DNA of 64,000 nt from CBDBJR01 sp965206445 (GTDB lineage: Bacteria > Pseudomonadota > Gammaproteobacteria > Arenicellales > Poriferihabitantaceae), in contig CBDBJR010000002.1 in the NCBI GenBank assembly GCA_965206445.1, forward strand, positions 2,728,001-2,792,000, written 5' to 3'. Within the stretch, counting starts at the first letter, position 1; the number at the start of each line of letters is the position of its first letter. Below the pieces are notes generated by a model. It was not told the origin of the DNA. It did no database searches and saw nothing but the letters and a program-made list of their open reading frames with translations. Shown here piece by piece: positions 1 to 7,667 of the stretch. The translations under genes and the position numbers were made by a program.

Positions 1-412
1 CCCGGTCCAGATCATGGACAAACGGCGGCCCGTAAACCGGCACAAATACCATGTTTTTGCCGCCAATCATCACGCTGCGCTGCGGATTACGCGCGCACTG
101 CTCGAATACGCGCGGGGCGGAATCCTGAATGATCTGGCGGCACATGCCGACCGGAAAGCGCACCCGCTCGGCCTGCACGTCCGCGCCCGCCCGACGGAAT
201 AATTCAAGCGCCGGCGGGTAGCGAAAATCGATCCCGATCTCCTGCAAAATCGTGTCCGCGTTGCGCTCAATCAGCACCAGCCCCTCCTCATCCAGCAATT
301 CGAAATCGGGAATGGTGCGCTTGATATACGGCGGGCTGACCGGCGTATGCTCGGCAGCCTGCGACTGCCGTAAGCGCCGACCGCCGCGCTGCCTGGGTTT
401 TGGTGTAGTCAT
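1..412 (-). CDS. Trimethylamine methyltransferase (MttB)-family protein, N-terminal part
   Basis: Partial gene: 137 N-terminal residues are visible and the rest lies beyond the left edge. The conserved N-terminal block of the MttB/COG5598 family can be read: LIERNADTILQEIGIDF near residues 47-63, ARNPQRS near 107-113, and IGGKNMVFVPVYGPPFV near 116-132. Family members move a methyl group from trimethylamine or, in the many non-pyrrolysine homologues, from glycine betaine and related quaternary amines to a corrinoid protein. The pyrrolysine position lies outside the window, so the subtype cannot be judged. It sits about 135 bases downstream of the choline-dehydrogenase-like gene on the same strand, which fits a role in glycine betaine or methylamine use. 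The family call is strong; the substrate is inferred. Confidence 0.85.
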   Translation of the reverse strand, partial: MTTPKPRQRGGRRLRQSQAAEHTPVSPPYIKRTIPDFELLDEEGLVLIERNADTILQEIGIDFRYPPALELFRRAGADVQAERVRFPVGMCRQIIQDSAPRVFEQCARNPQRSVMIGGKNMVFVPVYGPPFVHDLDR

Positions 413-547
413 AATAGATCAATCGTGGGTTGTGTCGATGGTGATACCGTGTGGTCTGCCGATGCCAGGCGATGCCGGCCCGGATACGACTGCCATACCG
501 CCGATTATGCCACACTGAGGCCGCGGGCAACCGGTCGGCCGCCGCGG

Positions 548-2203
548 TTACCGCTGCTGCGTCTGCCAGTTATCCGCCAGACTGACCGGCGCCTCCTCGG
601 GTGGCAACAGGCGCCCGCCCTTGATCAGGTCGGCGGCATATTCGGCCGCCATGATGGTCGGTGCATTCAAATTGCCGTTGGTAATGGTCGGAAAAATCGA
701 GGCATCGACCACGCGCAGGCGGTCAATGCCGCGCAGCCGAGTGGTCGGGTCAACCACCGCCATATCGTCCGTGCCCATTTTACAGCTGCAAGACGGGTGG
801 TAGGCGCTTTCTACGCTGCGGCGAATATAGGCGTCGATTTCATCGTCGCTGACCACCGCCTCACCCGGCTGTATCTCGGAACCGCGGTAGGGCTGCATCG
901 CCGGCTGCTGCATAATCTCGCGGGTCAGGCGCACCGCGCGGCGAAACCCCTGCCGGTCGTCCTCGGTTGCCAGATAGTTGAAGCGGATGCCGGGCGGGTC
1001 TTCAGGCCGCGCCGTTCGGGCCGCAATCCGACCGCGGCTGGACGGCTTGTTATGACCAACGTGCAGTTGAAAACCGTGGCCGTTAAACGCCGCCTTGCCG
1101 TCATACCGCATCGCCGCCGGCAGGAAATGATACTGAATATCCGGCGCCTTGAGCCCCGCGTGCGAGCGAATGAAGCCGCAGGATTCAAAATGATTGGTCG
1201 CCCCGAGGCCGGATTTGCACAGCAGCCAGCGGCTGCCGATCCGGAATTTACTGAACAGCCCGAGCCGGGCGTTCAATGTGATCGGCTGCTTGCAGCGAAA
1301 CTGAAAATAAAACTCCAGGTGATCCTGAAGATTCTGCCCGACGCCGGGCAAATCGTGTTGTATGGCAATCCCGGCCGCGCGCAGCGTCTCCGCCGGGCCG
1401 ATGCCGGACAGTTGCAGCAAGTGCGGCGAGCCGACCGCGCCGGCGGACAAAATCACCTCGCGGTTGGCCTGCACGCGGCAAGTCGTCCCGTTGCGCGCAT
1501 ATTCGACCCCGACCGCGCGCCGATCCTCCAGCAGGATGCGGCGCACCAACACGCCGCTGCGCACACTCAGGCCGGGCCGGCGCATCGCCGGGCGCAAATA
1601 GGCATTGGCAGTTGACCACCGGCGGCCGTTTTTGACCGTCATGTGCATGGCGCCAAACCCCTCCTGCCGGCAGCCGTTATAATCTTCGGTGCGACCATAG
1701 CCCGCCTCCACGCCGGCGTCGATAAAGGCGCGGTACAGCGGGTTGCGCATCTGGTTGCCATTATTGACCGCCAACGGCCCGCCCTGCGCCCGATACCGGT
1801 CGCCGCCAAATTTCCAGTCATCGGCCTTTTTGAAATACGCCAGGCACTGCCGATAGTCCCAGCCGGTGGCGCCGCGCGCCTGCCATTGATCGAAATCCTC
1901 AGCGTGGCCGCGGACGTACACCATGCCGTTGATGCTCGACGAGCCGCCGAGGACTTTGCCGCGCGGACAGTGCATGACCCGGTTATCCAGATACGGTTCG
2001 GGCTCGGTCTGAAACTGCCAGGCAAACTTTTTCGTATTCATCGGTATCGACAGCGCCGCCGGCATTTGAATCAACAGGCTGCGGTCGCTGCCGCCGTATT
2101 CCAGCAGCAGCACCGACACCGCCCGATCCTCGGTCAGCCGGTTTGCCAGCACACAGCCGGCCGACCCGGCGCCGATAATAATGTAATCAAACGACTCGGA
2201 CAT
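548..2203 (-). CDS. betA: Choline dehydrogenase-like GMC oxidoreductase
   Basis: FAD-dependent GMC oxidoreductase of 551 residues, the usual length for choline dehydrogenases. The N-terminal dinucleotide-binding motif GAGSAG is at residues 11-16, the GMC signature PRGKVLGGSSSINGMVY at about 80-96, and the active-site block SAYHPSCSCKMG at about 466-477, with the catalytic His near 469. The C-terminal block NGNLNAPTIM carries the second conserved Asn. The block GKVLGGSSSINGMVYVRGH is typical of BetA, which oxidises choline to betaine aldehyde at the inner membrane. No betB or betI lies next to it. In this cluster it could feed glycine betaine to the MttB-type enzyme. Other alcohol substrates remain possible because GMC enzymes diversify readily. 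Confidence 0.8.
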   Translation of the reverse strand: MSESFDYIIIGAGSAGCVLANRLTEDRAVSVLLLEYGGSDRSLLIQMPAALSIPMNTKKFAWQFQTEPEPYLDNRVMHCPRGKVLGGSSSINGMVYVRGHAEDFDQWQARGATGWDYRQCLAYFKKADDWKFGGDRYRAQGGPLAVNNGNQMRNPLYRAFIDAGVEAGYGRTEDYNGCRQEGFGAMHMTVKNGRRWSTANAYLRPAMRRPGLSVRSGVLVRRILLEDRRAVGVEYARNGTTCRVQANREVILSAGAVGSPHLLQLSGIGPAETLRAAGIAIQHDLPGVGQNLQDHLEFYFQFRCKQPITLNARLGLFSKFRIGSRWLLCKSGLGATNHFESCGFIRSHAGLKAPDIQYHFLPAAMRYDGKAAFNGHGFQLHVGHNKPSSRGRIAARTARPEDPPGIRFNYLATEDDRQGFRRAVRLTREIMQQPAMQPYRGSEIQPGEAVVSDDEIDAYIRRSVESAYHPSCSCKMGTDDMAVVDPTTRLRGIDRLRVVDASIFPTITNGNLNAPTIMAAEYAADLIKGGRLLPPEEAPVSLADNWQTQQR

Positions 2204-2266
2204 GCTGTGGCGGCCAAAGAGGGCGGTAAAGAGGGCGATGGTCGTGCAGGCGGGCGCGGGGCAACG

Positions 2267-3436
2267 TCAAACCGCATCCAGGCAGCGCTCGAGCTCTGCC
2301 AGCAGATCGGCCTTGTCTTCCACCCCGACCGAAAGCCGCACCATCGAATCGTTGATGCCGAGGCGCGCGCGGGTTTCCGGCAACAGCGACGCATGCGTCA
2401 TGATCGCCGGGTGATTGATCAGACTCTCCACCCCGCCAAGGCTTTCCGCCAGCGCAAAGATGCGGGTGCTTTCCAGCAGCCGACGTGCTTCATCCAGCCC
2501 GCCGCGCAGCAAAATCGTCACTATGCCGCCGCCGCCGGCGGGCATCTGACGCTGCACCAGCGGGTATTGCGGATGCGACGGCAGCGCCGGGTAAAAAGTC
2601 TGCTCGACCTTGTCGTGCTGCTCGAGAAATTGCGCCACCGCCAGGGCATTGTCGCAATGCGCCCGCATCCGCAGGCTCAGCGTCTTGATGCCGCGCAGCG
2701 CCAGGAAGGCGTCGAACGGCCCGCAGATACCGCCGACCGACATTTGCAAAAACTTCATCTGCTCGACCAGCTCGCTATCCGGTTTGACCAGCACGATACC
2801 GCCGATCATATCCGAATGGCCGTTCAGATATTTGGTCATCGAATGCATCACGATATCGAAACCGTAATCCAGCGGTCGCTGCAAAAAGGGTGACGCAAAC
2901 GTATTGTCGCAGACCGCCAGGATGCCGTGCTGTCGGGCAAGCCCGGCAATCGCCTGCAAATCGACGATGCGCAGCAGCGGATTGGTCGGCGTTTCCACCC
3001 ATACCATACGGGTGTTGGGTTTAATCGCCGCGGCAAAATTTTCCGGCGTGGTCAGATCGACAAAGCTAAACTCCAACCCGGCGGTGCGGCTGCGCACGGC
3101 GCGAAACAAGCGGTTGCTGCCGCCGTACAGATCGTCCATCGCCACCACGTGATCGCCCGAATCCAGCAATTCCAGAATGGTGCCGGTGGCCGCCATGCCG
3201 GACGCAAAGGCAAAGCCGGCCTGGCCGTTTTCGAGATCGGCCACACACGCTTCGAGCGCTTCCCGGGTCGGGTTATCCGCCCGGCTGTAGTCGTAGCCCT
3301 GATGCACCCCCGGGCTCTGTTGCACAAAGGTCGAGCTGGCAAAAATCGGCGTCATAATGGCGCCCGTACCCGGGTCGGGTTTTTGGCCGGCGTGTATCAC
3401 GCGCGTCGCAAAGCCGGGGCGGGCGGGTTGTTTCAC
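2267..3436 (-). CDS. Cys/Met-metabolism PLP enzyme (cystathionine gamma-lyase/synthase type)
   Basis: PLP-dependent fold-type I enzyme of 389 residues, full length for the Cys/Met metabolism family. The PLP lysine is K202 in SMTKYLNGHSD; the phosphate-binding ASGMAA is near 78-83, the YSRADNPTR block at 50-58, and the cofactor Asp lies in AVCDNTF near 177. It begins at a GTG; the first ATG falls inside the conserved core. It lies inside the quaternary-amine cluster, on the same strand and closely spaced, so it may act on homocysteine or methionine arising from methyl-group transfer; this is inference. Gamma-lyase, gamma-synthase and beta-lyase activities cannot be separated by eye. Confidence 0.8.
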   Translation of the reverse strand: MKQPARPGFATRVIHAGQKPDPGTGAIMTPIFASSTFVQQSPGVHQGYDYSRADNPTREALEACVADLENGQAGFAFASGMAATGTILELLDSGDHVVAMDDLYGGSNRLFRAVRSRTAGLEFSFVDLTTPENFAAAIKPNTRMVWVETPTNPLLRIVDLQAIAGLARQHGILAVCDNTFASPFLQRPLDYGFDIVMHSMTKYLNGHSDMIGGIVLVKPDSELVEQMKFLQMSVGGICGPFDAFLALRGIKTLSLRMRAHCDNALAVAQFLEQHDKVEQTFYPALPSHPQYPLVQRQMPAGGGGIVTILLRGGLDEARRLLESTRIFALAESLGGVESLINHPAIMTHASLLPETRARLGINDSMVRLSVGVEDKADLLAELERCLDAV

Positions 3437-3511
3437 GGTTCGTATTGGCTGATCGGGGCGGGCAATAAGTGTATCAAGTCGCGGCCAGGCGCGGTATGGC
3501 TATTTTCAGCC

Positions 3512-4297
3512 TCACCGTCCGCGCCACCGGGGCGGACGCTTTTCGGCGAACGCGGTGGCGCCCTCCAGCATGTCTTCACTGCTATACAGCGCCTTGACCG
3601 TGCCCAGACTGCGGTTGTTTATCCGATCGAACGCCGACTGCACCGTCAGATTTTCGGTTTCGCGCAGCACCTCCTTGATCGCGGCGAACACCAGCGGCGG
3701 GCCTTCGCTCAGCAGGGTCGCCAGCTCGCGGGCGCGCGGCATCAGCTGCGCATCCTCGACCACCTGATTGATCAATCCCCAGCGCTGCGCTTCATCGGCC
3801 TCCATCCAGCGGCCGGTCAGCAGCATGTCCATCGCGACATGATAGGGAATCCGCCGGGCCAGTTTGATGGTCGCCGCATCCGCCAGTATGCCGACGTTGA
3901 TTTCCGGCAGCGCAAAGCGTGCCGATTGCGCCGCCAGAATCAAATCAGCCGAAATCGCCAGCTCAAACCCGCCGCCGCAGGCAATCCCATTGACCGCCGC
4001 AATCACCGGCTTGTTCAGGTTGGGGAGCTCTTGCAGCCCGCCAAAACCGCCCGGCCCGAAGTCGGCGGTCGCCGACTCACCCGCCGCCGCCGCTTTCAAA
4101 TCCCAGCCGGCGCTGAAAAACCGCTCGCCGCCACCGGTAATAATCGCGACCCGATAATTCGGGTCGTCGCGAAACTGCGCGAACACCTGCCCCAGACGCC
4201 GGCTGGTGTGCGCATCGATCGCATTCGCTTTCGGCCGATTCAACCTGACCTCGAGAATCGCGCCGTTACGGCTCACGTCAACTGCTTCATCTGTCAT
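3512..4297 (-). CDS. caiD: Crotonobetainyl-CoA hydratase-like crotonase (CaiD)
   Basis: Crotonase-fold protein of 261 residues with very close match to E. coli CaiD as I remember it: RPKANAIDA at 21-29, RFFSAGWDLKAAA at 59-71, the oxyanion and catalytic block ACGGGFELA at 106-114, and ALPEINVG at 129-136. Both catalytic glutamates (E112, E132) are kept. CaiD hydrates crotonobetainyl-CoA to L-carnitinyl-CoA. The start at MTDEAV is chosen because GGAGCAGGA lies just before it; an upstream in-frame start would add 14 residues. It overlaps the end of the upstream acyl-CoA ligase gene by 11 bases, so the two are probably translated together. The carnitine link is strengthened by the carnitine dehydrogenase three genes upstream. 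Confidence 0.85.
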   Translation of the reverse strand: MTDEAVDVSRNGAILEVRLNRPKANAIDAHTSRRLGQVFAQFRDDPNYRVAIITGGGERFFSAGWDLKAAAAGESATADFGPGGFGGLQELPNLNKPVIAAVNGIACGGGFELAISADLILAAQSARFALPEINVGILADAATIKLARRIPYHVAMDMLLTGRWMEADEAQRWGLINQVVEDAQLMPRARELATLLSEGPPLVFAAIKEVLRETENLTVQSAFDRINNRSLGTVKALYSSEDMLEGATAFAEKRPPRWRGR

Positions 4298-6410
4298 GTT
4301 CCTGCTCCGGTAAAATTGATGGCTCTGCGCCGCTGGCAACCCGGATCAGGGCATCGGCGGCGATTGCCTTGCCGCCTTCGGGCTGCACCATCAACGGATT
4401 GATTTCCAGTTCGACCAGTCGATCGGCGGTCGTATTGACCAGCTCGATGACCCGCATGACGGCGTCAACCACCGCCGCCTTATCGGCTTTTTCACGTCCG
4501 CGATAGCCGTTCAGCATCGGCGCCAGTGCGAGTTTGTCCAGCGCCGCATAAATCATTTCCCGGCTCGCCGGCAGCAGCACAATCTGATGATCGCGCGCCA
4601 ACTCCACGCCGATGCCGCCGGCGCCGATGATCAGATAATGCCCGAACAGCGCATCGCAGTTCACGCCGACCAGCAACTCGACCACCGGATTATCAACCAT
4701 CTGCTCCACCAGCACCCGCCCCGCCAGCCGCAGTATATCACCGGTCGCCGCCGCCAGTGACGGCGCATCGGCCAGCCCCAGGGCGACGCCGCCGACGTCG
4801 GTTTTGTGGCTGAGCCGGTCGGACAACACCTTGACCGCCACCGGAAAGCCGAGCTCCCGGGCAGCGGCAACCGCCTGCTCGACCGAGGCCGCCACGCGCG
4901 ACGGCGGGATATCCAGCCCGGCGCGCCGCAGCCAGGCTTTGGCAGCGGCCTCATCCAGCCCGCTCACCGCCGCGCCGACCGCCGTCGAGCAGAGCGCCCC
5001 CGACCCCGCCCGCGGCAGCAATGGCGCGTCACCGCCGGCCCGCCAGCCCAGCCCGACGCGACTCGCCGCCGCAATCGCCGCCAGCGCCTGCCGCATGCCG
5101 AGCAAGGGCGCCACCCCGCAGTTGGCCAGCGTTTCACGCTCCGCCGCCGGCATATTCTCACTCAGCGACGCCAGCACCGCCGCCCGTGCGCCGGTCTGCT
5201 GTGCCGCGGTGATAAACGCCCGTAGCGCCTGCTGCCAGGCCGTGATATCGCATTGATTCACCGCCGGAAAATCCAACACCAGCACCGTGAGATCGAAATC
5301 GCCCTGTAGCATCGCGGTAAACATGCGCCGCAGACGCGCCTCATCGCCCCAGATAAACGTGTGGTAATCGAGCGGGTTATCGACGTTGACCTCGGCGCTC
5401 AAGGTCGCCTGAACCTGCTGTTTGTGCGCCTCGGCCAGCGGCGGGAATTGCAGTGCGGCAGCGGCCGACAAATCCGCCATCAGCGACGCCTCACCGCCGG
5501 AGCAGCTGATAGACGCAATCCGATTGCCCGGCAATGCCCCGCTGATCGACAGCAGCTTCAGCGCTTCGAGAAACACCTCCAGGTCGAACACCTGCGCGAT
5601 ATTCAGGCGCTCGAACAGCGCGTCGTACAGCTGCGGCGGCCCGGCCAGCGTCGCGGTATGGCTGAAGGTGATGCGCGCCCCGGTGGCGGTACGGCCGCTC
5701 TTTAGCACCACAATGGCAATGCCCCGCTGCCGCGCGCGCTCCGCCGCCTGAATAAATCGCGGCAAATCCGACAGGCCCTCGATATGCAGCCCGACGGCGG
5801 TGATGCCGGGGGTTTCCAGCGCCACCGCCAGACACGCCTCGACGCCCACAACCGCCTGATTGCCAACCGTAATCAGCTGCGCGATCGGCACCGAGCGCTG
5901 CTGCAGTGTCAGATTCAAACCGATGTTGCCGCTGGCGGAAATAATCGCCACGCCGCTGCTCCGGCGCACCAGCCCGTGCTGGTCCGGCCACAGCGCGGCG
6001 CCGCACAGCGCGTTGATATAGCCGTAACAATTCGGCCCGAGCACCGGCATGGCCTGCGCCGCTGCCAGCAGCCGCGCTTGCCGGGCGGCGCCCAACCGGC
6101 CGCTTTCCCGAAACCCGGAAGCGTAGCAGACCGCCCCGCCGGCATCGGATTGCGCCAGTTGGTGAACGATTTCGATACTGGCGTCGGCCGGGACGGCGAT
6201 GAAGGTCGCATCGGGCGCGCCGGGCAAATCTGCCAACGCCGCATAACACGGCAGCTCGGCCAGGATTTCACGCCGCGGATTGACCGGCCATATCGGGCCG
6301 TCGAAGCCCAGCTTGCGGCATTGCCGCACCACCCGCTCCGCCTCACGCCCGCCGACCACCGCCACCGAGGCGGGATTCAGGCTGCGCAGCAATCGCTTGT
6401 CGTCGAACAA
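4287..6410 (-). CDS. ADP-forming acyl-CoA ligase (acetate-CoA ligase family)
   Basis: Large single-chain NDP-forming acyl-CoA synthetase of 707 residues. Order: CoA-binding Rossmann domain (SVAVVGG near 15-21, VLGPNCYGYIN near 123-133), succinyl-CoA-ligase-like domain with the phospho-histidine loop SHTATLAG (H251), then an ATP-grasp domain from about residue 490 (FPVAVKVLSD, KTDVGGVALGL). These enzymes make an acyl-CoA from acid, ATP and CoA with ADP and phosphate as products. It starts with TTG preceded by GGGGGC; no ATG lies near the conserved N-terminus. Position between caiD and an acyl-CoA dehydrogenase suggests it takes the place of the AMP-forming CaiC and loads gamma-butyrobetaine, crotonobetaine or carnitine onto CoA. 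The substrate is inferred. Confidence 0.85.
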   Translation of the reverse strand: MFDDKRLLRSLNPASVAVVGGREAERVVRQCRKLGFDGPIWPVNPRREILAELPCYAALADLPGAPDATFIAVPADASIEIVHQLAQSDAGGAVCYASGFRESGRLGAARQARLLAAAQAMPVLGPNCYGYINALCGAALWPDQHGLVRRSSGVAIISASGNIGLNLTLQQRSVPIAQLITVGNQAVVGVEACLAVALETPGITAVGLHIEGLSDLPRFIQAAERARQRGIAIVVLKSGRTATGARITFSHTATLAGPPQLYDALFERLNIAQVFDLEVFLEALKLLSISGALPGNRIASISCSGGEASLMADLSAAAALQFPPLAEAHKQQVQATLSAEVNVDNPLDYHTFIWGDEARLRRMFTAMLQGDFDLTVLVLDFPAVNQCDITAWQQALRAFITAAQQTGARAAVLASLSENMPAAERETLANCGVAPLLGMRQALAAIAAASRVGLGWRAGGDAPLLPRAGSGALCSTAVGAAVSGLDEAAAKAWLRRAGLDIPPSRVAASVEQAVAAARELGFPVAVKVLSDRLSHKTDVGGVALGLADAPSLAAATGDILRLAGRVLVEQMVDNPVVELLVGVNCDALFGHYLIIGAGGIGVELARDHQIVLLPASREMIYAALDKLALAPMLNGYRGREKADKAAVVDAVMRVIELVNTTADRLVELEINPLMVQPEGGKAIAADALIRVASGAEPSILPEQEHDR

Positions 6411-6438
6411 TGCGCCCCCACTCGTACGACCCGCTCGG

Positions 6439-7608
6439 CTACGCGGTTTCCAATGGTCGCAGTATGGCCCGCGACACGATCAGCCGCTGAATTTCGCTGG
6501 TGCCCTCCCAGATGCGCTCGACCCGCGCATCGCGCCAGATGCGCTCCAGCGGCAAATCGCGCATCAACCCCATGCCGCCGTAAATCTGCACCGCCTCATC
6601 GGCGATAAAAGCCAGCGCCTCGGTCGCCGCCAGTTTCGCCAACGCCGCATCCATATCCGACATCTGCCCCTGGTCGGCGCGCCAACCGGCCTGATAGGTA
6701 ATCAGCTCGGCCGCCCGGCGGCGCAGCTCCATATCGGCCAGCTTAAACCCGACGGCCTGGAATCGGCCAATCGTTTGATTGAACTGTTTGCGCTGGGCCG
6801 CGTACTCACACGCCAGCTCATACGCCCGATCGCAACGCCCCAGACAGATCGACGCCACCTGCAAACGGGTATTGCTCAACCAGTCGCCGGCCAACTCGAA
6901 CCCGCGGTCAACCTGCCCCAGCACCTGCCGTTTGGGCACGCGGCAGCGGTCGAATTGCAAAATACAGTTATGGTAGCCGCGGTGCGACACGCTGTCGTAT
7001 CCGGGTTGTACCGTGAAACCGGGGGTGCCTTTATCGACCAGAAAAGCGGTGATTTTTTTGCGCGGTCCGCGTGCGCTTTGCTCAACCCCGCTGGCGGCAA
7101 ACAAAATCACAAAATCGGCCACGTCGGCGTGGCTGATAAAATGCTTGCTGCCGGTGATCACAAAATCATCGCCGTCCGCCTCAGCTTTGCACGCCATTGA
7201 GCGCACATCCGAGCCGGCGCCCGGCTCGGTCATCGCCAGGCAATCCACTTTCTCACCCCGGATGCACGGCAGCAGATATTTTTCCCGTTGCGCGTCCACA
7301 CAGGCCAGCAGGATATTGCCTGGCCGCGCAACGGTATACTGCAATGCCATGCTCGCCCGGCCCAGCGTGCGGTCGAGCATACACATCGACAGCACGTCCA
7401 GCCCGCCGCCGCCAAGCTCGGCCGGCATATTCGCCGCGTACAACCCGACCTCGCGCGCGCGCCGGATAATCTGCCGGCGCAACTCGCTATCGACCCGGTC
7501 GGTTTTTTCTACTTCCTGTTCATAGGGGTACAACTCCTGCTCAACAAACCGCCTGGCGGTATCGATCAGGAGTTGCTGCTCCTGGCTGGGGGCAAAATTC
7601 ATCATCAC
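6439..7608 (-). CDS. Acyl-CoA dehydrogenase (possible gamma-butyrobetainyl-CoA dehydrogenase)
   Basis: Flavin-dependent acyl-CoA dehydrogenase of 389 residues with the three-domain family layout. Visible motifs: the FAD/substrate signature AMTEPGAGSDVRS in the middle domain, the C-terminal helical block QIYGGMGLMRDLPLERIWRD, and the loop EGTSEIQR that carries the catalytic Glu in short-chain members. It desaturates an acyl-CoA at the alpha-beta position and hands electrons to electron-transfer flavoprotein. The ligase gene follows 28 bases downstream and the carnitine dehydrogenase gene precedes it by 59 bases. By context it is the counterpart of CaiA, here probably oxidising gamma-butyrobetainyl-CoA to crotonobetainyl-CoA under aerobic conditions. 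The family is certain, the substrate is not. Confidence 0.85.
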   Translation of the reverse strand: MMMNFAPSQEQQLLIDTARRFVEQELYPYEQEVEKTDRVDSELRRQIIRRAREVGLYAANMPAELGGGGLDVLSMCMLDRTLGRASMALQYTVARPGNILLACVDAQREKYLLPCIRGEKVDCLAMTEPGAGSDVRSMACKAEADGDDFVITGSKHFISHADVADFVILFAASGVEQSARGPRKKITAFLVDKGTPGFTVQPGYDSVSHRGYHNCILQFDRCRVPKRQVLGQVDRGFELAGDWLSNTRLQVASICLGRCDRAYELACEYAAQRKQFNQTIGRFQAVGFKLADMELRRRAAELITYQAGWRADQGQMSDMDAALAKLAATEALAFIADEAVQIYGGMGLMRDLPLERIWRDARVERIWEGTSEIQRLIVSRAILRPLETA

Positions 7609-7667
7609 ATACCGCCTCGCGGGTGCAGGTTGATTTTCAGGCGGCAGACACCGCCATTTCAGCCGTT

